From assembly GCF_946227985.1 (NCBI RefSeq), contig NZ_CAMKGL010000004.1, positions 124,001 to 188,000 of the forward strand: a DNA stretch of 64,000 bases, read 5' to 3'. The notes beneath the pieces were generated by a model. The model saw nothing but the letters and a program-made list of their open reading frames with translations, had not been told where the DNA came from and did no database searches. Positions 57,252 to 64,000 of the stretch are shown piece after piece (within the stretch, counting starts at the first letter, position 1; each line of letters starts with the position of its first letter). Both the position numbers and the translations under genes were made by a program. This stretch comes from Serratia quinivorans (GTDB taxonomy: Bacteria > Pseudomonadota > Gammaproteobacteria > Enterobacterales > Enterobacteriaceae).

Positions 57252-57285
57252 CTTGTATTACAAGATTAACTGATTTGTATTACCT
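57252..57285 (+). promoter_or_regulatory. Candidate operators of the GntR regulator
   Basis: CTTGTATTACAAG (57252-57264) is a perfect palindrome around a central T. A second half-conserved site, TTGTATTACCT (57275-57285), follows with centres 22 bp apart, about two helical turns. The TTGTA-TACAA form resembles known sites of FadR-subfamily regulators such as UxuR/ExuR. They lie 70-105 bp upstream of the MFS gene. Confidence 0.6.
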
Positions 57286-57356
57286 GAATGAATGACAAGT
57301 GGATTGCTATCGGCTGGGAGACCTAACGCCCGGTCAATCACTCTGAGGAATCGATC

Positions 57357-58745
57357 ATGAAGTTGACTACAGCAACCCCGTCGGCAGAGCAAGCCGCTGA
57401 AACACAGGTCTACGGCAAGATCACCCGCCGCCTGATCCCTTTTTTGATCCTGTGTTATTTCTTCGCTTACCTGGACCGCGTTAACGTCGGGTTCGCCAAA
57501 CTGCATATGCAGGATGCTTTGAACTTCAGTGATACCGTCTATGGCCTGGGCGCCGGTATCTTCTTCATTGGTTATTTTATTTTTGAGTTGCCCAGCAATC
57601 TGCTGATGCAACGCTTTGGGCCGCGATTCTGGATAGCCCGCATCATGGCGACCTGGGCAGTACTGTCAGCAACCATGATATTCGTCACCACCCCTACCAG
57701 CTTCTATGTATTGCGGTTTTTACTCGGCGTAGCCGAAGCCGGTTTCTTCCCGGGTATCGTGTTCTATTTAACGCTGTGGTTCCCTTCGTGGCGATCCGCC
57801 CGCACGCTCGGGCTGTTTATCCTGGTCACCCCGCTGTCGGTGATCATCGGCAGCCCGCTGTCAGGTTTGATCCTCAAGCTGTTCGAAAACGTCGGCGGCT
57901 TGCACAACTGGCAGTGGCTATTCCTGATTGAGGCCGTCCCGTCATTAGTCCTGGCCTTTGTGGTGTTGCGTTACCTGGATAACAATGTGGCCGAAGCCAA
58001 ATGGTTAACTGCCGAAGAGAAAACCCTGGTGCAAGCCGATCTGGCTAAAGATCAGGCCAACCGAGACCTGGCAGCCAACGGCAAAGCGGCTCACAGTCTC
58101 AAAGAGATGCTGGCTAACCGGTATGTCTGGCTATTAGCATTGATTTTCTTCAGTTTTAACGTCGGCTACTACGGCATCAGCTTCTGGCTACCTTCCATCA
58201 TCAAAACCTCGGGCATCAGCGACGATTTGCAAATCGGCCTGCTGGCGGCCCTGCCCTACGTGTTTGGCGCTCTGTTTATGATATGGAACAGCCGACATTC
58301 CGATTTGAAACAGGAGCGGCGCTGGCATATCGCCATTCCGGCGGTGATCGGCTGTATCGGGCTCACCCTCAGCGCTTACTGCAGCGGCTCGACCTTCTGG
58401 ATGATGACCTGGATCTGCATCGCCATGTCCGGCACCCTGGCGCTGATCCCCACCTATATCAGCCTGCCGGGCGCGTTGCTTTCCGGCACTGCCGCCGCCG
58501 CCGGCATCGCACTGGTGAATTCCGTCGGCAACCTAGCCGGTTTCTTCGGCCCCACGGTGCTCGGCTGGTTGAAAGACCAAACCGGACAAACCGACAGCGG
58601 GTTATACATTTTGGCGGGCTTCCTGCTGCTGTGCGCCCCATTGATCTTCATGCTTCCGGCCAGGTTGATAAACCCAAAGAGAAAACCCTATCAGGCGACT
58701 CAGCCTGATGCCGACAGCCCTTTAAATATCACTGAGAGATTTTGA
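57357..58745 (+). CDS. MFS transporter, anion:cation symporter (ACS) family
   Basis: A 462-aa 12-segment permease of the ACS family, which imports organic and sugar acids (tartrate, galactonate, glucarate, phthalate types). The family N-terminus [20 protein letters not shown] and the loop [13 protein letters not shown] are present, with the central loop at about residues 205-250. The ATG at 57357 lies 7-12 nt after GAGGA. It is first in the operon with the dehydratase (2 nt downstream) and the aldolase. Confidence 0.88.
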   Translation: MKLTTATPSAEQAAETQVYGKITRRLIPFLILCYFFAYLDRVNVGFAKLHMQDALNFSDTVYGLGAGIFFIGYFIFELPSNLLMQRFGPRFWIARIMATWAVLSATMIFVTTPTSFYVLRFLLGVAEAGFFPGIVFYLTLWFPSWRSARTLGLFILVTPLSVIIGSPLSGLILKLFENVGGLHNWQWLFLIEAVPSLVLAFVVLRYLDNNVAEAKWLTAEEKTLVQADLAKDQANRDLAANGKAAHSLKEMLANRYVWLLALIFFSFNVGYYGISFWLPSIIKTSGISDDLQIGLLAALPYVFGALFMIWNSRHSDLKQERRWHIAIPAVIGCIGLTLSAYCSGSTFWMMTWICIAMSGTLALIPTYISLPGALLSGTAAAAGIALVNSVGNLAGFFGPTVLGWLKDQTGQTDSGLYILAGFLLLCAPLIFMLPARLINPKRKPYQATQPDADSPLNITERF

Positions 58746-58747
58746 TT

Positions 58748-60460
58748 ATGAGCGGATGTGGAACCTGTGGCAGCGGCAGTTGCGGCACGCATTTCAACCC
58801 AATTTTGGAGGGGGATGACGGCGCACTGAAACGTGCGCTGTATAAATCGATGGGCCACAGCGATGAGCAATTGCGACGCCCGGTAATCGCCGTGGTTAAC
58901 AGCTATACCAACGCCACCGCCGGCCACGTCAACCTCAATGAACTGACGGCCAAGGTATTACAGGGTATTGAAGAGGCCGGTGGTGTCGGCATGGTGTTCG
59001 GCACTATCGCCCCCTGCGACGGTATTGCCGAAGGGCATCTTGGCATGCGCTATATCCTGGCCGCTCGCGAGGTGATCGCCGCCTCAATTGAAGTGATGAT
59101 GCGCGCCCATCGTTTCGACGGCATGGTACTGCTGGGATCCTGCGACAAAATTGTGCCTGCCATGCTGATGGCAGCGGCACGGCTGGACGTTCCGGCGATC
59201 ATGGTCAACGGTGGGCCGATGTATCCGGCGGAATATAAAGGCAAGCACTGGGACGGCAACATCGTCACCGAAGCCATCGGCTGGAAAAAACGCGGCGAAA
59301 TCGATGAGGCGGAATTCGCTCATATCGAAAATATCGCCGAGCCAGGCCCCGGCTCCTGCACCATGTACGGTACGGCTAACACCATGTGCTGTATCGGCGA
59401 AGTTTTGGGTATGAGCCTGCCGGGCAGCAGCACACTGCCGGCGGTATCAGCAGAGCGGCGCGAATGTGCTGTCGAAACCGGCCGTCAGGCAGTGGCGCTG
59501 GTGCTCAACGGCATTAACGCACGCCAAATAATCACCGCCGCATCGATCCGCAATGCGATGGTTTATCTACTGGCCACCGGCGGTTCCACCAATGCCATTC
59601 TGCATCTGCAAGCCATTCACTACGAAGCGGAATTGGGGCATCTGCCGCTGTCCGCCTTCGATGAGCTGAGTCATCAGGTGCCGCTGGTCGCCTCGCTGTA
59701 CCCGGCCTCCGAGCATGACATGATTGATTTCTGGGAAGCGGGCGGCGTACCGGCGGTCGAAGTTGAGATTGCCAAACTGCTCGACCTTAACGCCTTGACC
59801 GTCACCGGTAAAACCAAGGCTGAGCTACTGGCGAAGACCCCGCCAAGCCGACGTCCTGAGGTCATCCACACCCTGGCCATTCCGGTGCGCAATGAAGCCG
59901 GCGTTGCCGTGCTGCACGGCAACCTGTCGCCGCTCGGCTGCGTGGTGAAGCCGGCCGCAGTGCCCGATCGCCTGATGCGTTTTAGTGGCCCCGCCGTGGT
60001 GTTCAACAGCGAGCAGGAATCGGTCGACGCCATTATGTCCGGCCAAATTAAACCGGGCAGTGCTCTGGTGTTGCGTTACGAAGGGCCTAAAGGCGGCCCC
60101 GGCATGCCGGAAATGTATAAACCGATGAAATCACTGGAAGGTATGGGCCTGTCCGACAGTTGCGCCCTGATCACCGATGGCCGTTTTTCCGGTTCCAACC
60201 GCGGGCTGTTTGTCGGCCACATTTCACCTGAGGCGGTGGAGGGCGGCGAACTGGCACTGGTGCAGAACGGAGACCCGATCTCCATCGATATTCCAGCTCG
60301 TACCCTAACGCTGCATGTCAGCGAGAGCGAACTGATCCTGCGACGTAAAACCTGGCAACCGGTGGATAAAGAAGTGCCACGCGGTTTCCTGCGGCTTTAT
60401 CGCCGCTGGGCAATGCCGGCCGCGCAGGGGGCCGTACTGGCTGACCGGGAGGAAGAATAA
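58748..60460 (+). CDS. IlvD/Edd-family sugar-acid (or dihydroxy-acid) dehydratase
   Basis: A 570-aa Fe-S dehydratase that would remove water from a sugar acid to give a 2-keto-3-deoxy acid. Cluster and metal ligands are seen in [21 protein letters not shown] and [15 protein letters not shown]; late motifs are [11 protein letters not shown] and [13 protein letters not shown]. The context (acid permease, DapA-like aldolase, FCD regulator) argues for a sugar-acid dehydratase rather than IlvD. The N-terminus carries an unusual cysteine cluster, [13 protein letters not shown] (residues 4-16). I chose the ATG at 58748, 2 nt after the permease stop. Confidence 0.85.
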   Translation: MSGCGTCGSGSCGTHFNPILEGDDGALKRALYKSMGHSDEQLRRPVIAVVNSYTNATAGHVNLNELTAKVLQGIEEAGGVGMVFGTIAPCDGIAEGHLGMRYILAAREVIAASIEVMMRAHRFDGMVLLGSCDKIVPAMLMAAARLDVPAIMVNGGPMYPAEYKGKHWDGNIVTEAIGWKKRGEIDEAEFAHIENIAEPGPGSCTMYGTANTMCCIGEVLGMSLPGSSTLPAVSAERRECAVETGRQAVALVLNGINARQIITAASIRNAMVYLLATGGSTNAILHLQAIHYEAELGHLPLSAFDELSHQVPLVASLYPASEHDMIDFWEAGGVPAVEVEIAKLLDLNALTVTGKTKAELLAKTPPSRRPEVIHTLAIPVRNEAGVAVLHGNLSPLGCVVKPAAVPDRLMRFSGPAVVFNSEQESVDAIMSGQIKPGSALVLRYEGPKGGPGMPEMYKPMKSLEGMGLSDSCALITDGRFSGSNRGLFVGHISPEAVEGGELALVQNGDPISIDIPARTLTLHVSESELILRRKTWQPVDKEVPRGFLRLYRRWAMPAAQGAVLADREEE

Positions 60461-61362
60461 TGAGCCATTATCAAGCCGCAGATATTTGCGGCGTCAATCC
60501 TATTGTCGCTATGCCGTTTAAGGCTGACGGCGAGATAGATGAAGCAAGTTTTGTGCGATTGCTGGAGCATTTGGCCGCCACCGGCGTTCAGGGAACGACG
60601 CTGTTTGGTATCGCCAGTGAGTTCCCTAAACTGGACGACCGCGAACGCGGCCGCCTGGCAGAAATATTTATCGCCACGCTGGCGGGTGCCCCACTGTACC
60701 GCGCGATCTCAGTCACCGATCACAGCAGTGAAGTCGCCGTTAAACGCGCTCGTCATTATCAACAACTGGGCGCGGATGCGTTGATGCTGCTGCCGCCATT
60801 TTTCCTGCAGCCCAGTCCACAGGCGATCCAACAGCACATCTTTGCCGTACTGGATGCCGTAGATATCCCGGTGATGGTGCAATACGCGCCGGGCGAAACT
60901 GGATTGCCGATCACGCCTCAACAATTGGCTGACGTGGCGGCACGCTATCCCCATGCGGTGTTCAAGATAGAGTGCAATCCCCCGGTGGATTACACCAAAG
61001 AATTTCTGCAACTGTCCCCACAAGCCAGTGTGTTAAATGGCTATGCCGGACTTTATATGTTGCAGATGCTGGCGGCGGGCGGTAAAGGTGTGATGCCTGG
61101 CTGTTCGTTCAGTGAGGTTTATCTGCGTATTTATCGCCACTGGCAAGCCGACGAAGCTGAAGCGGCGCAGGCGTTACATCAGACGCTATTGCCTTACATT
61201 CAGCGCTGGATGGGCCACTGCGAATACATTATTCAGGTTGAGAAGACGATTCTGCAACGGCGCAATATCATTGCCACCGATTACTGTCGTCACCCCGGTT
61301 GGCCACTGACCGCTGACGATCGTGCCATGATTGACCGGTTTTTGATTCAGTTCTCTTTGTAG
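60460..61362 (+). CDS. DapA/NAL-family aldolase (probable 2-keto-3-deoxy-acid aldolase)
   Basis: A 300-aa class I aldolase of the dihydrodipicolinate synthase/N-acetylneuraminate lyase family. The Schiff-base lysine is in AVFKIECNPP, and the partner tyrosine in MVQYAPGETG. Its ATG overlaps the dehydratase stop by 1 nt (TAATG), so the two are translated together. It probably cleaves the 2-keto-3-deoxy acid to pyruvate and an aldehyde; the true substrate is unknown. Lysine synthesis is unlikely given the operon. Confidence 0.85.
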   Translation: MSHYQAADICGVNPIVAMPFKADGEIDEASFVRLLEHLAATGVQGTTLFGIASEFPKLDDRERGRLAEIFIATLAGAPLYRAISVTDHSSEVAVKRARHYQQLGADALMLLPPFFLQPSPQAIQQHIFAVLDAVDIPVMVQYAPGETGLPITPQQLADVAARYPHAVFKIECNPPVDYTKEFLQLSPQASVLNGYAGLYMLQMLAAGGKGVMPGCSFSEVYLRIYRHWQADEAEAAQALHQTLLPYIQRWMGHCEYIIQVEKTILQRRNIIATDYCRHPGWPLTADDRAMIDRFLIQFSL

Positions 61363-61369
61363 CGAAAGC

Positions 61370-61390
61370 GGCCGCCTCACGGCGGCCATT
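61370..61390. terminator. Hairpin between the aldolase and the glycosyltransferase gene
   Basis: GGCCGCC (61370-61376) pairs with GGCGGCC (61381-61387) across a 4-nt loop. It lies between two convergent genes and could serve both, though the T-rich tail is short on each side. Confidence 0.55.
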
Positions 61391-61400
61391 TCCCATACCC

Positions 61401-62675
61401 TCAACGGGTTAACGCTGCAACCTCAGCGGCAATTGCCGTCAGTGCATCGTGACGGGCGTAATCGGCCTGCACCACCGCAGCACGCTGCCGATAAGCCGGC
61501 TGCGCCAGAATTTGCTGCACCGCCTGACGCAACAGCCCTTCGTCCGGGGTGCTGGTATGCAAGCTAATGCCGCAGCCCGCCGCCACCACTCTTGCGGCGG
61601 CTTCGAGTTTATCTTCGCCGGTTCCCGCGACAATCAAGGGTACCCCCTGATCCAGGGCGTAGTTGATTGAGCCATAGCCACCATTGGTGATCAACAGCAC
61701 CGCCTGCGGCAGCCAGTGTTCGAAAGAGATGAACTCCCGCACTTTGGCATTCGCGGGCAACAGCGCCAACAACTCGTCAATAGGGCGGCCCCCCGTGGTC
61801 GCTAAAACCCTAACCGGCAATTCAGCCAGTGCCTTCAGCGTCGGGACAATCAGCTGGTGCAGATCGACATTCGCCAGCGTCCCCTGCGAAACAATTACCA
61901 ACGGCCGCCGGTCGGCCTCATCCCATTCATCGGTGGTTTCAAGCGTCGCCGCCGCGCTGCGCAGCGGCCCGATAAAGCGCACGCTACCCGGCAGATCTTC
62001 GCGCTGATACTCCAGCGCCGGGGTGGCCAGTTGCAAAAAGCGATCGCAGCCGCCAATCAACGCATCGGTAAAGGGCTGCTGCAGCGGCAGGCCACCAGAT
62101 TGCGCCATCGCAATATCAAAGCTCCGTTGCACCTCATCAATTAGCGCGCGGGTGTCTTCGTCCACCAACTGTTCGCGCCGCAGCTCTCGTGGCAACAACG
62201 CCGGGGGGATTCGAGGCCCATAGAAGATCGAATCCCTTGAGGAATACGACAGCGGCGTTACCCCAATGCCGATTACCGGCGGTCGATCCGCCCTCTGCAA
62301 CAACGGCAGCACCCCATAAAAGCAGTTTTCCACCATCAACAGGTCAGGATTCTCGGCAGCCAGCACGCTTCGCAACTGCTGATCCAACAGCGGGATCGGG
62401 GCGGCGAAGAAGTCTTTCAGCGCCAGTGCCATCTGGGCATTGCCCGGCGGCAGCGCTGCCCGTTCGGGAAAGTGCTGCTCAAGATAGCGGTAGTCGAAAT
62501 CTACCCGCTCATCAAAGGCGATAAACTGCGCGCCAGCCGCCTCCGCGCGTTGACGAAACAGCGCACCGGTCATCACCCGCACCTGGTGCCCCTGTGCCGT
62601 CAGGTGTCGGGCTATGCTCAGCATCGGATAAACGTGGCCGGGCGTGGCCACTGCGGTAATCAGAATACTTGCCAT
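61401..62675 (-). CDS. UDP-glycosyltransferase (GT1/MGT type) of the isonitrile cluster
   Basis: A 424-aa GT-B glycosyltransferase that likely glycosylates a small phenolic product. The N-terminus MASILITAVATPGHVYPMLSIA and the C-terminal donor-binding region ITNGGYGSINYALDQGVPLIV ... GTGEDKLEAAARV are typical of macrolide/zeaxanthin-type GT1 enzymes (quoted in pieces). I chose the ATG at 62673-62675, 5 nt after the isnB stop; the frame stays open 55 codons further but only inside isnB. Its place after IsnB- and IsnA-like genes matches rhabduscin-type clusters. The sugar donor is unknown. Confidence 0.88.
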   Translation of the reverse strand: MASILITAVATPGHVYPMLSIARHLTAQGHQVRVMTGALFRQRAEAAGAQFIAFDERVDFDYRYLEQHFPERAALPPGNAQMALALKDFFAAPIPLLDQQLRSVLAAENPDLLMVENCFYGVLPLLQRADRPPVIGIGVTPLSYSSRDSIFYGPRIPPALLPRELRREQLVDEDTRALIDEVQRSFDIAMAQSGGLPLQQPFTDALIGGCDRFLQLATPALEYQREDLPGSVRFIGPLRSAAATLETTDEWDEADRRPLVIVSQGTLANVDLHQLIVPTLKALAELPVRVLATTGGRPIDELLALLPANAKVREFISFEHWLPQAVLLITNGGYGSINYALDQGVPLIVAGTGEDKLEAAARVVAAGCGISLHTSTPDEGLLRQAVQQILAQPAYRQRAAVVQADYARHDALTAIAAEVAALTR

Positions 62676-62680
62676 AGGGT

Positions 62681-63544
62681 TTAAACCTCTGCGTTGGCCG
62701 GTTTCAGCGCCTGATTGGCGCACACCGGGTTGCTCTGAATATGCACCCGCTGCAAATGGCGAGCAGAACGCGCGGTAAAGCCTTCGCGCCCGTGCAACAA
62801 CGAGAAGTTGTCCGCTATCACCACGTCTCCCTGCTGCCACTGATGGGCGTAATAATGACGAGGATCGTAGAGATGCTGTTGCAGGGTCTGATGGAATGCC
62901 TCTTGCTGCTCCTGTGGCACCCCGTGATATTCCAGCGCGTGCTGGTTAAGGAACTTTTTGCCCGCGGTCGGCGGCTCGTTGTAGCGCATAATCTGCCCAT
63001 TGCCGTTCGGATGATCCACTACCAGCGGCGAACGAACCTCACCGCCGTAATGCACCACCTGCTTAATGCGATAAGAGATCGACACTTCCCGCCACTGCGC
63101 CAACAGTGACTCATCGGCATTAGCCAACAGGCACGTGGTGTCGACAAAGGTGGTGCGGCCGCCCTCATCCTGTGAAGGTGCTGCCACACAATGGAACAGC
63201 TGGAATTCCGGGATGGTCGGCTTGTACATGCCATCCCAGTGCAGCGGCACATAGCTGCTGTCGAAAATATGATCTTTGGCATCCGGATGCTCTTTCACGT
63301 CCAGCACCGCTCCGAACGGCCACATCATGATCTCACCCCAGCCGTCGGCATAGCGGGTCAGTACCTGCGGATCGGTAAAACCAGAGTCAAAGCCGCGCAG
63401 CACCAGCAGGTGATGCTGCTGGGCCAGTGAACGAAGCATCGCCACCGGCAGTTCGCTGATAGATTGGCCGGGATACTGCGGGGTCAGCACTGCGCCAAAA
63501 GGGGTATTGAGTTCAATGCGGCAGTTCAGCATTTGATTTTCCAT
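62681..63544 (-). CDS. isnB: IsnB/PvcB-type Fe(II)/2-oxoglutarate oxygenase
   Basis: IsnB-type enzymes oxidatively decarboxylate the tyrosine-derived isonitrile to an aryl-vinyl isonitrile. The 287-aa TauD-fold product has the HxD iron motif in PLHWDGMYKPTIPEFQLFHC (proximal part), GGRTTFVDTT, and the distal histidine and 2-oxoglutarate arginine in NFSLLHGREGF and RHLQRVHIQS. AGGAG lies 8 nt before the ATG at 63542-63544. It sits between an IsnA-like gene and a glycosyltransferase. PvcB-like enzymes can give alternative products (coumarin type), so the exact chemistry is inferred. Confidence 0.87.
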   Translation of the reverse strand: MENQMLNCRIELNTPFGAVLTPQYPGQSISELPVAMLRSLAQQHHLLVLRGFDSGFTDPQVLTRYADGWGEIMMWPFGAVLDVKEHPDAKDHIFDSSYVPLHWDGMYKPTIPEFQLFHCVAAPSQDEGGRTTFVDTTCLLANADESLLAQWREVSISYRIKQVVHYGGEVRSPLVVDHPNGNGQIMRYNEPPTAGKKFLNQHALEYHGVPQEQQEAFHQTLQQHLYDPRHYYAHQWQQGDVVIADNFSLLHGREGFTARSARHLQRVHIQSNPVCANQALKPANAEV

Positions 63545-63577
63545 AGGTCACTCTCCTTGAATCGAATTTGCTGCTCA

Positions 63578-63622
63578 CACGGCTACCGTGCCGTTAAAAG
63601 ACGCCCGTTAAAGTGGCGGGCG
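63578..63622 (-). promoter_or_regulatory. Two hairpins between isnA and isnB
   Basis: CGCCCG (63602-63607) pairs with CGGGCG (63617-63622), and on the minus strand GTCTTTTAAC follows it. Then CACGG (63578-63582) pairs with CCGTG (63586-63590). The first resembles a weak terminator that might lower isnB expression relative to isnA. Confidence 0.4.
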
Positions 63623-63634
63623 CAAGGTGCTGCA

Positions 63635-64000
63635 TTACGCCATCTGTGGCTGTTCGACCAGGTAATGGCTGGGTGTTCCGCGGATCGCCACCAGTTCGCC
63701 CGCCAGCTGCTGCGCGTCCTTGCGCTTCATCAGCACAAACTGTCCGTTAACGTTGGCTGCCACGCCATGCCAGGGAGTCAGCCAGTCGTCTTTGGTCGGC
63801 ATCATGTGGATGCCCATTTTCAGACTGTCGGCAGGCTGTGGGTGAATCGACAAACGTATTGCCTGCGGGAAATGCTGGGCCAGCAAGTTGCCCCAGGCCC
63901 AGCTGCGCTGGATCACACCGCAGGCCCGCTGTTTGGCGTCTTTTTGCAGAGCGGCATTGGAGCCGCTGTAGCCCGGCAGTTGGCTGTCTTCGTACAGGAA
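63635..64000 (-). CDS. isnA: IsnA/PvcA-type isonitrile synthase, C-terminal part; continues beyond the right edge
   Basis: IsnA/PvcA enzymes turn the amino group of tyrosine into an isonitrile using ribulose 5-phosphate. The last 121 codons are visible; the frame is open to the window edge (no start inside is needed). Residues such as FLYEDSQLPGYSGSN, AKQRACGVIQRSWAWGNLLA, IRLSIHPQPADS and WLTPWHGVAANVNGQF correspond to the C-terminal half of the DIT1/PvcA family. It is upstream of isnB on the same strand, the order of known isn operons. Confidence 0.87.
   Translation of the reverse strand, partial: FLYEDSQLPGYSGSNAALQKDAKQRACGVIQRSWAWGNLLAQHFPQAIRLSIHPQPADSLKMGIHMMPTKDDWLTPWHGVAANVNGQFVLMKRKDAQQLAGELVAIRGTPSHYLVEQPQMA

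Noticed and set aside
62676-62840. 55-codon N-terminal extension of the glycosyltransferase
   Set aside because: It lies entirely within isnB on the same strand in another frame. The family N-terminus starts at 62675.

Overview
The window is a core stretch of an enterobacterial chromosome, most likely Serratia (the non-marcescens group is my guess from moderate GC and gene content; I cannot identify the species). Its backbone follows the E. coli 0-2 min order in mirror image: ftsI-ftsL-rsmH-mraZ, cra, ilvHI, leuO, leuLABCD, setA-sgrST-sgrR, thiBPQ, yabI, polB, rapA, rluA, djlA, lptD-surA-pdxA-rsmA-apaG-apaH, folA, kefCF, carBA, dapB. Genes added to that backbone are alaE (between mraZ and cra), a long-chain acyl-CoA ligase, a DASS anion transporter, ilvBN with its ivbL leader (between thiQ and yabI), a PhoX-type phosphatase, yjjPB and a LysE-type exporter. 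To the right of dapB lies accessory DNA.

Layout: 1-2.4 kb, division and cell-wall (dcw) cluster start with its MraZ-controlled promoter; 3.2-4.7 kb, alaE and cra; 4.9-16.3 kb, branched-chain amino acid synthesis (IlvIH and the leu operon with leader and attenuator, LeuO between them); 16.3-21.2 kb, transport and the sugar-phosphate stress module (SetA, SgrS/SgrT, SgrR); 21.2-24.9 kb, thiamine ABC importer under a TPP riboswitch; 25-27.2 kb, second acetohydroxyacid synthase IlvBN under an ivbL attenuator; 27.4-42.8 kb, DNA/RNA and envelope housekeeping; 42.8-50.2 kb, PhoX, FolA, metabolite export and KefC/KefF; 50.3-56 kb, carBA and dapB, with ArgR and PurR sites upstream of carA; 56.5-61.4 kb, a regulator-transporter-dehydratase-aldolase operon that looks like non-phosphorylative sugar-acid catabolism; 61.4-64 kb, a glycosyltransferase, an IsnB/PvcB-type oxygenase and the 3' part of an IsnA/PvcA-type isonitrile synthase, together a candidate pathway for a glycosylated aryl-vinyl isonitrile (rhabduscin or byelyankacin type).

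Two families of intergenic repeats stand out. Four ERIC/IRU elements are present, one inserted inside the conserved aptamer of the thiB TPP riboswitch, one between thiP and thiQ where it supplies the thiQ ribosome-binding site, one between rluA and djlA, and one directly upstream of dapB. A second, hairpin-rich repeat of about 189 bp, which I do not recognise, occurs three times (after ilvN, after rapA, after the LysE-type gene). No tRNA, rRNA, CRISPR array, transposase or prophage gene is visible.
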